Shown here piece after piece: positions 8,582-16,347 of a stretch of 64,000 nucleotides of DNA. Source of the stretch: an uncultured Verrucomicrobiae bacterium. GTDB taxonomy: Bacteria > Verrucomicrobiota > Verrucomicrobiia > Limisphaerales > J093. The stretch lies in NCBI GenBank assembly GCA_937946835.1, contig CALFAV010000067.1:1-64000 (forward strand), written 5' to 3'. Each line of letters opens with the position of its first letter. Position 1 is the stretch's first letter. The position numbers and the translations under genes were made by a program. Below the pieces are notes generated by a model. It was not told the DNA's origin. It saw nothing but the letters and a program-made list of their open reading frames with translations, and did no database searches.

Positions 8582-10267
8582 ATGCACTGGCTGGACTGGA
8601 TCGTCATCGTTTTTTATTTCGCGCTCATCGGCTGGGTGGCCTGGTGGTACGGGCGGCACCAGCGGGACAGCATTGACTACTTCCTGGCCGGGCGGAATGC
8701 CGGCTGGGTGGTGATCGGCGCCTCGATCTTCACCTCGAACATCGGCTCCGAGCACATCGTGGGCCTGGCGGGGCAGGGAGCCGCGACCGGCATGGCCATG
8801 GCGCACTGGGAGCTGCACGCCTGGTGCCTGATCGTGTTGGCCGGGTTGTTCGTGCCCTTTTACTACAAGTCCGGCGTCCAGACGATCCCCGAGTTTCTGG
8901 AGAAACGATTCAGCGCCCGCACCCGCTGGATTCTCTCGTGCGTGTCGCTGGTGGCGTATGTGTTCACCAAGGTCAGCGTGACGGTGTACGCCGGGGCGAT
9001 CGTGTTTCAGGCGTTGCTGCCGGACATCGCGCTGACCGTGGGCGGGCAGACACTGAACGCATTTTGGATCGGTGCCTTCACCACGGTGATCGTGACCGGC
9101 GTGTACACCGTCTTCGGCGGGATGCGGGCCATCATGTCCACCGCCACGCCGCAGGCGGTGATCATCCTGTTCGGCTCGGCGGTGATCACCACCATCGGGC
9201 TGGCCAGGTTGGGCGGCTGGGGCGAACTGGTGGCCGCGTGCAAAACCAACGCGGCCAACTTCGCCTTGTGGCGCCCGCTCTCCGACCCCGGTTTCCCCTG
9301 GCTGGGCATTCTGGTGGCGTCCCCCATCGTCGGGTTGTGGTACTGGTGCACGGACCAGTACATCGTCCAGCGCGCGCTGTCGGCCAAAAACCTGGCCACG
9401 GCGCGACGCGGGGCGTTGTTCGGCGGCCTGCTCAAGGTCTGGCCGGTGCTGATTTTCCTGGTGCCGGGCATGATCGGCTGGGCGCTGCACCAGAAGGGGA
9501 TCATTCAACTCCCGCTCAAGCCGGGCACTGCGGACATTGATGGAGACCAGGTTTTCCCCTCTCTGGTGCGCCTGCTCCTGCCCCCGGGCATTCGGGGGCT
9601 GATCGTGGCGTGTCTGCTGGCCGCGCTGATGAGTTCGCTGGCCTCGCTGTTCAACTCGAGCGCCTCGCTCTTCACCGTGGACATCTACGAGAAACTGCGG
9701 CCCGGCCAGAGTGAACGGCACCTGCTGACCGTGGGCCGCATTGCCACGGCCACGGTGGTGGTGCTGGGCATCATCTGGATCCCGGTCATGGCCCGGATTT
9801 CCGGCGGCGGCCTGTACCAGTACCTCCAAAGCGTGCAGGGTTACCTGGCCCCGCCCATCACGGCGGTGTTTTTCCTGGGCCTGTTTTGGAAGCGGATCAA
9901 CTCCGCCGGCGCCACGTGGGGGCTGGCCGCCGGGTTCGTGTTGGGCATGATCAAGCTCACCATCCAGGCGTTTTTCGGGAAGGGCAAGATCGAGAGCCCG
10001 ACCTGGCTGGCGGCCATCGGCGACTTCAACTTCCTGTACGCCACCGGCATTCTGTTTGCCGCCAGCGCGGTGATCATCGTGGTGGCCTCGCTGCTCACCC
10101 CCCCGCCGCCGGAGGAAAAAATCCGCGGCCTGACCTACGGCTCGATTCACCAGGAAGCGGCCGAAGAAATCCGCGCCAGTTGGGACACCGCCAACAAGGT
10201 CATGGCGGCGGTCATCCTGTTGCTGGTGCTGGGCCTGTACCTGTACTTCAGCTTCTGGCTGGGCTGA
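8582..10267 (+). CDS. Sodium:solute symporter (SSS/SLC5 family)
   Basis: 561 residues from the ATG at 8582 (MHWLDWIVIVFYF). An in-frame GTG at 8513 would add 23 hydrophilic residues and is less likely. The protein is a polytopic membrane protein with about 13-14 hydrophobic segments. SSS hallmarks are visible: DYFLAGRNAGW after helix 1, SNIGSEHIVGLAGQGA, the cytoplasmic YKSGVQTIPEFLEKRF, and WCTDQYIVQRALSAKN in mid protein. The family imports sugars, polyols, amino acids or sialic acid with Na+; the substrate cannot be read from the sequence. It lies next to carbohydrate-binding-type secreted proteins, so a sugar is a reasonable guess. A possible promoter is TTGACC (8375-8380) and TGTTAA (8397-8402), 16 bases apart. 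Confidence 0.9.
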   Translation: MHWLDWIVIVFYFALIGWVAWWYGRHQRDSIDYFLAGRNAGWVVIGASIFTSNIGSEHIVGLAGQGAATGMAMAHWELHAWCLIVLAGLFVPFYYKSGVQTIPEFLEKRFSARTRWILSCVSLVAYVFTKVSVTVYAGAIVFQALLPDIALTVGGQTLNAFWIGAFTTVIVTGVYTVFGGMRAIMSTATPQAVIILFGSAVITTIGLARLGGWGELVAACKTNAANFALWRPLSDPGFPWLGILVASPIVGLWYWCTDQYIVQRALSAKNLATARRGALFGGLLKVWPVLIFLVPGMIGWALHQKGIIQLPLKPGTADIDGDQVFPSLVRLLLPPGIRGLIVACLLAALMSSLASLFNSSASLFTVDIYEKLRPGQSERHLLTVGRIATATVVVLGIIWIPVMARISGGGLYQYLQSVQGYLAPPITAVFFLGLFWKRINSAGATWGLAAGFVLGMIKLTIQAFFGKGKIESPTWLAAIGDFNFLYATGILFAASAVIIVVASLLTPPPPEEKIRGLTYGSIHQEAAEEIRASWDTANKVMAAVILLLVLGLYLYFSFWLG

Positions 10268-10289
10268 GCCGGGCCGCCCGTCATACCCG

Positions 10290-10420
10290 TACCGCCACTT
10301 CCTGGCGGCGCAGACCAGTGGCCGGCCAGGGCTTGGCCATCGTCGTCCGGCTGAACCTCCGACCTGGCCATCCTCCTGTCGTCTTTTCTGTCCAATACCT
10401 CCGGGTACAGGACAAATCGG
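10290..10420 (-). pseudogene. Relic of the C-terminal end of a paralogue of the gene at 11095-12720
   Basis: Read on the minus strand, this stretch gives RFVLYPEVLDRKDDRRMARS followed by EVQPDDDGQALAGHW. It aligns with the end of the intact gene at 11095-12720 (RFVLYSVGLDGKDDDGQPTK, then EVRLGDKGEAPFGDW). The DNA also matches, for example GTACAGGACAAA in both. No extended open frame or upstream part remains, so this is a decayed gene end of about 130 bases. The hicBA genes lie between it and the intact paralogue. Confidence 0.65.
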
Positions 10421-10493
10421 TCCAACGCCAGCGGCGGGAGCGAAACGAGCCTGCCCGTTGACGCTCGGCTTGTTGAATCCTGGGGTGCTGTCC

Positions 10494-10706
10494 ATGAAAG
10501 CGTTTACCGCGGTGATCGAGCGCTGTCCCGACACAGGGTTGTACGTGGGGTACGTGCCCGGTTTTCCCGGCGCGCATTCCCAGGGGGAAACCCTGGATGA
10601 GTTGCAGCGCAACTTGCGCGAGGTCATCGCGATGCTGCTTGAGGATGGCGAACCCCGCATTGAGTCGGAATTCGTGGGTATTCAAAGCATCCCGGTGACC
10701 GCCTGA
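10494..10706 (+). CDS. hicB: HicB-family antitoxin
   Basis: 70 residues from the ATG at 10494 (MKAFTAVIERCPDTGLYVGY). A start at 10458 is possible but adds residues unlike the family. The partial RNase H-like fold of HicB is visible: beta strand MKAFTAVIE, GLYVGYVPGFPGAHSQGETLDEL, and the helix LQRNLREVIAMLLEDGEP. HicB neutralises the HicA mRNA interferase and usually represses the operon. The protein is short, with no C-terminal ribbon-helix-helix or HTH domain, so DNA binding may rest on another region. It ends 3 bases before hicA, so the two are co-transcribed, antitoxin first. Confidence 0.88.
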   Translation: MKAFTAVIERCPDTGLYVGYVPGFPGAHSQGETLDELQRNLREVIAMLLEDGEPRIESEFVGIQSIPVTA

Positions 10707-10709
10707 GAC

Positions 10710-10934
10710 ATGTCCAAGCCCCCCATTCTCAAGCCGCGTGAGGTTTGTCGTATCTTGGTGAACTTGGGCTTTCACCTGGTCCGACAGCGGGGTTCCCATT
10801 TGCAGTATCGCCCTCCGGATGGACGCTGCACCACGGGCCCCAATCACCCCGGTCGGGACATTTCGCCCGTGCTGCTGCGGCAAATCATCAAGGACATTGG
10901 ATTGACCGTGGACGAGTTCTTGCGGCCTCGCTGA
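10710..10934 (+). CDS. hicA: HicA-family mRNA interferase toxin
   Basis: 74 residues with the HicA/YcfA double-stranded-RNA-binding-like fold: KPREVCRILVNLGFHLVRQR, then GSHLQYRPPDGR, and the C-terminal helix with LRQIIKDIGLTVDEFL. The histidine in the GSH motif is the expected catalytic residue of HicA ribonucleases and is present. The family cleaves mRNA when the antitoxin HicB is lost. The frame is intact and starts 3 bases after hicB, so the pair is probably functional. Confidence 0.9.
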   Translation: MSKPPILKPREVCRILVNLGFHLVRQRGSHLQYRPPDGRCTTGPNHPGRDISPVLLRQIIKDIGLTVDEFLRPR

Positions 10935-11094
10935 GGCGCGTCGCTGTTGCGACGGCTGCTCGACCCGCAAAAGCGTTTCGGCTCGGGGCGACCCAGGGGC
11001 AGGAGACTGTTGCGGCGGCGTTCTTCTGTCTTGCCGTGCACGCTTGCCATGATTTCCCCACCGGGCCGGCGACCCGGGGATTGCTCCGGCGGCT

Positions 11095-12720
11095 TCAAGG
11101 GGTTGCCGCCGACTCGACAGGCTCGCTGCGCCAGACCCAGTCGCCGAAGGGCGCTTCGCCTTTGTCGCCCAGCCGGACTTCCTTGGTGGGCTGGCCGTCG
11201 TCGTCTTTGCCGTCCAAACCCACCGAGTACAGGACAAACCGGTTCGGGGCCTCGCGGCGATACTTCAGCGCGCCGCCGTTGACCGGGTCCGGCGGCACGC
11301 GGGCCAGGAAACGCGGCGCGAGTTCTTCAAGTCGTTCCGGATAGGCGCCCGTGGCCAGCCGATGCCGCTCCAAGGCGCACGCCACCCGCGCCAGGGTCAC
11401 CGTGGCCTGGCTGACTGCCGCCTTTTCGAGCGACCTTTCCACCGCCGGCAGCAGCATGGCGGCGAAGACCGTGTAGGGCGAACGGGCACCCCAACCTTGG
11501 CGCAACGCCTTGTCTTCAGGCGAAGGCGTGACGCGGACCGCCGGGCCCGCCGGGTCGAGCCGATCCAGGAGCACGGCCTGAAAAGCGCGCGCGATGTTGA
11601 GTTGGTTGCGATAGACGAACGCGCGCGGCCAGTACCGCAGGGTTTTCCGGTAGGGATTTTCCGGCACCCCGGGGCCCTCGTCCGGGTCGAGCGCCGCCCC
11701 CAGCATGGCCAGGCTGAAAGCCCGCTCGCCACGGATGCAACGCTGGAAATCCGCCACGACGTTGAGGCGTTCCAAGCGGGCCTCGATCCGGGCCAGGGCG
11801 GGTTCCGTCCAGCGGTGTTCCGCCAGCCCGGCCCAGAGCGGTTGAATGGCGAGTTCAAGTACGGCGATTTTCACCAGCGCGCCGAGGAGCAACGGCTGAC
11901 TGCCGGCGGCTTCGGTGAGGGCCAGCAAGGTGGCGAAGTCCTCGGCCGCCACTTCCGGGTTGCCCGCCGCCAGTTCGGTCCGGCAGGAGGCCCGGAAGAG
12001 AAGGGTCAGGCTCTTCAGCGTGCTCATCCAGGGCAGCATTTCGCCGGAGTACAGGTCCGTTGGCGTGCGGAGTTGGGCCAATGGCCGCCGGGCGGCCGCG
12101 CGCATCTCGTCCAGGATCGCTTTGTCATGACCCAGCAGAAAGCGCAGGTCTTCCAAGGGTGTTCCGGCCGGCCGGGCCCGCAATGCGGCCAGCGCCGGAT
12201 TGTCCGGCGCGGGGCGGCCCGGCGGTGGTGGGTCGGGAGGTGCCTCGGACAAACCGTAGCGCTGGGCCATCCGTTGATCCACCTGACGCCGGCCCGAAGT
12301 GCCGGGGGTCGCGCGCAGTTGCGCCTGCCAGGTCTCCAGCGGCGTGACCGTGCCTTCGCGCCAATTCCCCGGTGCTTGGAGCCAGCCGGCCCAGTTGAAA
12401 CGGTGTTTCAATTCCTCGCAGGCATTCGTGTCACCCGCCCCGGCGGTTGCCCCGGTCTGGTTGGTGGCGAATCCGAAGCACGCAGCCAGCGCCGGGGTGG
12501 CGAGGAAGTTCTGGTCGTCTGGCACGGGTGGTGGTGCGAACGAGGCCCAATCCAACTTCTCGCCGCGGGCGGCGAGTTCCCGCTTGTACGCCTCCCACGC
12601 GCGTTTGGCACGCCAACCTTCGCAAGTCAGCACCAGTACGGTGAGGGTGACCAGCACGGCCAGCGCGAAGGCGAGGCGCTTCAGCCATTTCCTCCAACGG
12701 GGCCAGCGGGCAGTTTTCAT
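11095..12720 (-). CDS. Single-pass membrane protein of unknown function in a sigma-factor operon
   Basis: 541 residues from the ATG at 12720 (MKTARWPRWRKWLKRLAFAL). A basic N-terminus is followed by one transmembrane helix (about residues 14-31), and the rest is a helical soluble domain. Near the C-terminus it reads RFVLYSVGLDGKDDDGQPTK, an ending I associate with paralogous Verrucomicrobia proteins located beside ECF sigma factors. It starts 1 base after the stop of the putative anti-sigma gene at 12722, which itself overlaps the sigma gene. It is the last gene of that operon. A relic of a second copy lies at 10290-10420. I do not recognise an enzyme motif; the soluble domain may sense or act outside the membrane. 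Confidence 0.7.
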   Translation of the reverse strand: MKTARWPRWRKWLKRLAFALAVLVTLTVLVLTCEGWRAKRAWEAYKRELAARGEKLDWASFAPPPVPDDQNFLATPALAACFGFATNQTGATAGAGDTNACEELKHRFNWAGWLQAPGNWREGTVTPLETWQAQLRATPGTSGRRQVDQRMAQRYGLSEAPPDPPPPGRPAPDNPALAALRARPAGTPLEDLRFLLGHDKAILDEMRAAARRPLAQLRTPTDLYSGEMLPWMSTLKSLTLLFRASCRTELAAGNPEVAAEDFATLLALTEAAGSQPLLLGALVKIAVLELAIQPLWAGLAEHRWTEPALARIEARLERLNVVADFQRCIRGERAFSLAMLGAALDPDEGPGVPENPYRKTLRYWPRAFVYRNQLNIARAFQAVLLDRLDPAGPAVRVTPSPEDKALRQGWGARSPYTVFAAMLLPAVERSLEKAAVSQATVTLARVACALERHRLATGAYPERLEELAPRFLARVPPDPVNGGALKYRREAPNRFVLYSVGLDGKDDDGQPTKEVRLGDKGEAPFGDWVWRSEPVESAATP

Positions 12721-12721
12721 A

Positions 12722-13141
12722 TCAGGCGGCGAGGCGATGAGTTTGACGGAGCAACAACCCTTGGTCGGGTGAACGGCGTGGAGGTGGCGGAGGTGGCGGC
12801 GGCTCGGCCAGCACAGCCATGAATTCAGGGTTGCCAAGCAGATGATTGCAGGCGGCAGCCAATCGGGCCCCGACGCGGGCTTGCGCGATTTCGGCCGCGC
12901 TGGGCGCGCTGGCCAGGTGGAGCGCCAGGATGGCGACCCAGCATGCCGCCAGACCGGCCCAGGCCGCCGGATGCGGCCAGAGCCAGTGTCGAAGTCGAAG
13001 GATGAAGGTCGGAGGACGAGAGGGCTCGCGCCGGGCCGCCGCCTCCCCCGTGGCGGCGCGCAGGATTTGGCCGCGCCACTCCGCGGGGACGGGACGCAGC
13101 GGCTGCCGGCTCAGGTGTTGTTCAAAATCGTCGGTCTTCAT
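12722..13141 (-). CDS. Putative anti-sigma factor (single-pass membrane protein)
   Basis: 139 residues. Its start codon overlaps the stop of the sigma gene by four bases (13138-13141), the usual arrangement for a sigma/anti-sigma pair. The N-terminal 45 residues are acidic/basic and probably cytoplasmic (DDFEQHLSRQPLRPVPAEWR). A hydrophobic segment follows at about 58-78 (AAWAGLAACWVAILALHLAS). The C-terminal part contains a run of eight prolines and would lie outside. The zinc-binding HxxxCxxC motif of ZAS anti-sigmas is absent, so the call rests on position and topology rather than a recognised domain. Confidence 0.6.
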   Translation of the reverse strand: MKTDDFEQHLSRQPLRPVPAEWRGQILRAATGEAAARREPSRPPTFILRLRHWLWPHPAAWAGLAACWVAILALHLASAPSAAEIAQARVGARLAAACNHLLGNPEFMAVLAEPPPPPPPPRRSPDQGLLLRQTHRLAA

Positions 13142-13650
13142 TTGATCGCGTCGTAAAGGGGACGCAGCCGGGCGCGCAGTTTGTCCAGCCCGTAGCGATA
13201 CCGGCTGGCGGCGGTGTTGAGCGGGATGCCCAACGCCGTGCCGATGGCTTCGAACGTCAGGCCCTCCCAGAGCTTCAGGTGAACGACCGCTCGTTGCTCC
13301 GCGGGCAGCTCGGCCAGCGCCGCCTCGAGTTCCGCGCGGAACGCGGCGGCGTCGGGATCGGTCGCGGGCGCAAACAGGCCGGCGGATTCCGCGGCCAGGG
13401 CATCGCTGGCGCGCTGACGGGCGGCGCGGCGGCGGACGAGGTCCACCACGGTGTTGTGGGTCATGCGCAGCAGAAAGGCGCGTTTGTCACGGACCCCGTC
13501 CAAAAGCTCGGGTCGGGCCGCCAGCCGGGTGAACACCTGCTGGAGCGCGTCGTGGGTGTCGTCTTCGCGGCGGGTGAGGTTCAGCGCAAAGCCGAACAGC
13601 GCCGCGGCGTGCGCGTCGTACAGGCGCTCCAGATCGGGTCGGCCGGTCAT
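13138..13650 (-). CDS. ECF RNA polymerase sigma factor
   Basis: 170 residues, the usual size for an extracytoplasmic-function sigma-70 protein. Region 2 is LYDAHAAALFGFALNLTRRE ... DALQQVFTRL with KRAFLLRMTHNTVVDLVRRR. Region 4 is LPAEQRAVVHLKLWEGLTFE ... IGTALGIPLNTAASRYRYGL, the helix-turn-helix that reads the -35 element. Regions 1 and 3 are missing, as expected. It is the first gene of a three-gene operon with a probable anti-sigma and a membrane protein. Such systems answer envelope signals; the signal here is unknown. Promoter-like sequence could not be confirmed in the 199-base gap upstream. Confidence 0.92.
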   Translation of the reverse strand: MTGRPDLERLYDAHAAALFGFALNLTRREDDTHDALQQVFTRLAARPELLDGVRDKRAFLLRMTHNTVVDLVRRRAARQRASDALAAESAGLFAPATDPDAAAFRAELEAALAELPAEQRAVVHLKLWEGLTFEAIGTALGIPLNTAASRYRYGLDKLRARLRPLYDAIK

Positions 13651-13849
13651 GCCTCACCGCGATGACGCGCGCGGCGGGGGGATTTGTCTATGTGAACCTC
13701 GGGAGGCCGGGGGGACCCCTGCTTCATCTCACCCGGCCTGGACGAAGCGGACCGAGCGCGCCGGCCCTTTCCAATTCGCCGGCAATGGCGGTATTTTGCC
13801 CGGGTCAGCCGTGGCTTGCGTCAACCGCGCGTCCGGCTGGGCGTTGAAC

Positions 13850-14247
13850 ATGAGCATCCGCACCTTCTCCCCGCGACTGCAGGTGGCGCTCGGGCTGGGC
13901 TTGGCGCTGGCGGCGCCGCGGCCCGCCCGGGGTGTCGAGCTGGGCATCGCCGGCCCGACCTTCACGCTCGATGGACGGCCGGCCTTTCTGCTGGGCGTCA
14001 GCTACTACGGTGCGCTCGGCGCGCCCGAGGATTTCATCCGCCGCGACCTCGAGGACCTGCAGCGGCACGGCTTCCACTGGCTTCGCGTCTGGGCCACGTG
14101 GGCCGCGTTCGGCAACGATGTCTCGGCGGTGGACGCCGAGGGCCGCGCGCGCGAGCCGTACCTGGCCAAGCTGGTCTGGCTGGTGGCCGAGTGCAACCGG
14201 CGCGGCCTGGTGGTGGACGTGACCCTGTCGCGGATTGGCAGTCCGCG
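13850..14247 (+). pseudogene. Glycoside-hydrolase-like gene truncated at a palindromic repeat
   Basis: The ATG at 13850 starts a protein with a signal peptide (VALGLGLALAAPRPARG), then GPTFTLDGRPAFLLGVSYYG and LQRHGFHWLRVWATWAAFG. This is the N-terminal third of a (beta/alpha)8 cellulase-type hydrolase. After about 126 residues (LVVDVTLSRIG) the similarity ends inside the hairpin CGCGGATTGGCAGTCCGCG at 14229-14247. The frame stays open to 14410, but those 54 codons translate hairpin repeats and not enzyme. Catalytic glutamates and most of the barrel are missing. The gene is therefore almost certainly dead. What remains cannot say which GH family or substrate it had. Confidence 0.7.
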
Positions 14248-14445
14248 TCGGGACCACTTCGGTCTTGGTGTGTGGCATGGGCGTCCTGCATGCAGCCCGG
14301 GCAGGCTCGAAGCCGTCACCGCATCCCGCCCGGGCTGGAAGCCCGCGATACAGCAGACTGGAAGTCTGCGCTACGCCCGCCGCCGGGCGGGACGCCCGGC
14401 TCTACGGTAAGCGAGCCGCCTGCCGCTATTGTAGCGGGCCACGTC
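14229..14445. repeat. Modular hairpin array A
   Basis: Four short hairpins: CGCGGATTGGCAGTCCGCG (14229-14247), CGGGCTGGAAGCCCG (14331-14345), GCAGACTGGAAGTCTGC (14353-14369) and GCCGGGCGGGACGCCCGGC (14382-14400). Spacers such as CGATACA, GCTACG and TCTACGG join the last three. Stems differ but loops are of two kinds (TGGNA or GGGAC). The first hairpin is the break point of the truncated hydrolase gene. Confidence 0.75.
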
Positions 14446-14535
14446 CTGCCGCCCGGCGCCGGCGGCGGTGCTTGCGGCTCGCCTTGCAACCGGCGAAGCT
14501 GTCCGTGGCCGGAAGCCGGGACCCGAACCGAAAAC

Positions 14536-14865
14536 ATGGCCCTCAAGATCAATCGGCGCCGCCGCTGGTTTGGCCTGCTGTACCTGATCCTCGCCGGAGG
14601 CCTGTTGATCTGGGGCCTGACCTGGTTGCGACCGGGGCTGCACGGCATCGGGTTTGTGATCTATTGGCTGGCCTGCCTGGGCTGCGCGCTGGCCGCGCTG
14701 ATCATTGCCTGGCTGGATTGGCGGAGTGTGCGCCGGCAGATCCGGGCCGAGCAACGGGAACTGCTGGAACACGCGCTGGATAAAATCCGGCCGCCCCAGC
14801 CGCCGCCGCCCCAGCCGCCGCCGCCCGCCGCGCCGCCCGAGTCCCCGACCCGTTCCCCGAAATGA
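14536..14865 (+). CDS. Small two-helix membrane protein upstream of tatD
   Basis: 109 residues from the ATG at 14536. A basic N-terminus (KINRRRRW) leads to two transmembrane helices (about 13-33 and 41-61), then a charged helix (RSVRRQIRAEQRELLEHALD) and a proline-rich tail (PPQPPPPQPPPPAAPPE). It resembles small inner-membrane proteins often found next to tatD or holB in this phylum, but I do not recognise a named family. Its stop overlaps the tatD start (ATGA at 14862-14865), so the two are translationally coupled. Proline-rich tails often mediate protein contact. Confidence 0.65.
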   Translation: MALKINRRRRWFGLLYLILAGGLLIWGLTWLRPGLHGIGFVIYWLACLGCALAALIIAWLDWRSVRRQIRAEQRELLEHALDKIRPPQPPPPQPPPPAAPPESPTRSPK

Positions 14866-15659
14866 CCGCCTTTTACGACACCCACGCGCATCTGGATCAC
14901 CGGCAGTTTGCCGCCGACCTGCCGCAAGTGCTGGAACGCGCCGCAGCAGCCGGTGTCCGGCGCCTCATTACGGTGGGCACCAATCAGGAGAGCAGCCGCC
15001 GGGCCGTGGCCCTGGCGGAGGCGCACCCGGAGATTTACGCCGTGGTGGGCTGGCATCCCGGCGAGGCGCTGGAGGCGCCGGCCGATCTGCGCCCCTGGCT
15101 GCGCGCGGCGGCGCGCCATCCCCGGGTCGTGGCCCTGGGCGAAACCGGCCTGGATTACTACCGGCTGCCGCCGGGCGGCGCGGCCGTGGCCGCGGCGTAC
15201 AAGGCGCGCCAGGCCGAGTTGTTTCGGCAACACCTCGAGGTGGCGGCCGAAACGGGGTTGAACTGCGTGATTCACCAGCGCGCCGCCCTCGAGGACACGC
15301 TGCGGGTGTTCGCGCCGTTTGCCGACCGGGTGCGCGGGCAGTTCCACTGCTTTTCCGAAGGGCCGGAGGCGCTGGCGCGGATTCTGGCGCTGGGCTCGCT
15401 GGTGAGTTTCACCGGCATCCTCACCTTCAAAAACGGGGAGCCGGTCCGCGCCGCGCTGGCCGCCACGCCGCGCGACCGGTTCATGCTCGAAACCGACTGC
15501 CCGTACCTCGCGCCCCAGCCCTTCCGCGGGCAGCGGTGCGAGCCGGCCCACGTGCGGGAGACCGCCGCCGTGGCGGCGGTGGTGACCGGGCTGAGCCTGG
15601 AGGAACTGAGCGCGGCGACCTGCGCCACCGCCCATCGGTTTTTCCCCAGGCTGGGTTGA
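14862..15659 (+). CDS. tatD: TatD-family metal-dependent DNase/hydrolase
   Basis: 265 residues, normal length. The family motifs of this amidohydrolase-type TIM barrel are all present: YDTHAHLDHRQF (first metal pair), VGWHPGEA, VALGETGLDYYR (bridging glutamate), CVIHQRAALED, FHCFSEG, and the final LETDCPYLAPQPFRGQRCEP with the metal-binding aspartate. TatD proteins are cytoplasmic 3'-5' exonucleases or DNases that need divalent metal. The start is fixed by the 4-base overlap with the upstream membrane-protein gene. Confidence 0.93.
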   Translation: MTAFYDTHAHLDHRQFAADLPQVLERAAAAGVRRLITVGTNQESSRRAVALAEAHPEIYAVVGWHPGEALEAPADLRPWLRAAARHPRVVALGETGLDYYRLPPGGAAVAAAYKARQAELFRQHLEVAAETGLNCVIHQRAALEDTLRVFAPFADRVRGQFHCFSEGPEALARILALGSLVSFTGILTFKNGEPVRAALAATPRDRFMLETDCPYLAPQPFRGQRCEPAHVRETAAVAAVVTGLSLEELSAATCATAHRFFPRLG

Positions 15660-16347
15660 TGGCGCGCGCGGGTTTGCCCCGGCCGCGCGGGCCGGGCCTC
15701 CGTCCCGGCGGGAAGTGGGTGTAGCGTGGATGGGGCAATCTGCCGTACCGCCGGCTGGCCGCCAACGGGCGCGGGTGCCGACTTCCAGTCCGCCCGGACC
15801 GCGACGCAGCGCGGCCCTACCAGGGGCCAATCAAGAGTAGGGCGCCGCGGCGTTGGCGCCGCTAACCCGGGCGGCAAGCTGCCGCCCTCTACGGCAACCG
15901 GGACGGTTGCCGCTACGCCGGAGCGCCGGCTTCCAGCCGGCGAGCGGGGGGGTGGACTTCCGGCCCGCTTGGGCCGCGCCGCAGCGCGGCCCTACCAAGA
16001 ACTCAGTCGGGCCCTCCTCCCGGTAGGGCGCCGGTGATCCGGGTGGCAGGATGCTGCCCACCGTGGCAGCCGGGGCGGCTGCCGCCACAACAAAGCGGAC
16101 CCCGGCTTTGAGGCGGGTGCAAATACTGAAATGCGCCCGCGCAAAGGGGCGGGGCCGAAATTGACTCGCCTTTTCCCGAAGCGTTACCCAAGCTGTCAGG
16201 CATGGCCCTGTACCAAACTGCACCTTCGGAAGGTCCGCGCCCGGCCGGCGCGTTGTTGGAGACAGGTCGGCACAGGACCTTCCGGCGACCGGGCAATTTG
16301 GTGTGCGGGGATCAACCTGAATCGGGAACCTTTCTCCCATCCATCCC
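15660..16347. repeat. 688-base gap filled with hairpin array B and two GGTAGGG elements
   Basis: No gene is visible. Hairpins include GGGCGGCAAGCTGCCGCCC (15869-15887), GGCAACCGGGACGGTTGCC (15893-15911) and GCCGGCTTCCAGCCGGC (15925-15941). Two inverted copies of a 26-base element (GGTAGGGCCGCGCTGCG followed by a GC arm) are at 15796-15821 and 15971-15996. Partial copies begin TAGGGCGCCG near 15838 and 16023. From about 16100 the repeats stop, and the rest is upstream sequence of the beta-barrel gene. Confidence 0.8.
16227..16284 (+). promoter_or_regulatory. Long inverted repeat upstream of the beta-barrel gene
   Basis: CGGAAGGTCC (16227-16236) pairs perfectly with GGACCTTCCG (16275-16284) around a 38-base loop that itself contains the palindrome CCGGCCGG. 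It ends 63 bases before the ATG at 16348. It could be a 5' leader structure, an operator or an attenuator. No downstream T tract argues against a plain terminator. Confidence 0.4.

Noticed and set aside
15720-16075. CRISPR array
   Set aside because: The hairpin units differ in stem sequence, have no constant-length repeats with unique spacers of similar size, and no cas gene is present.
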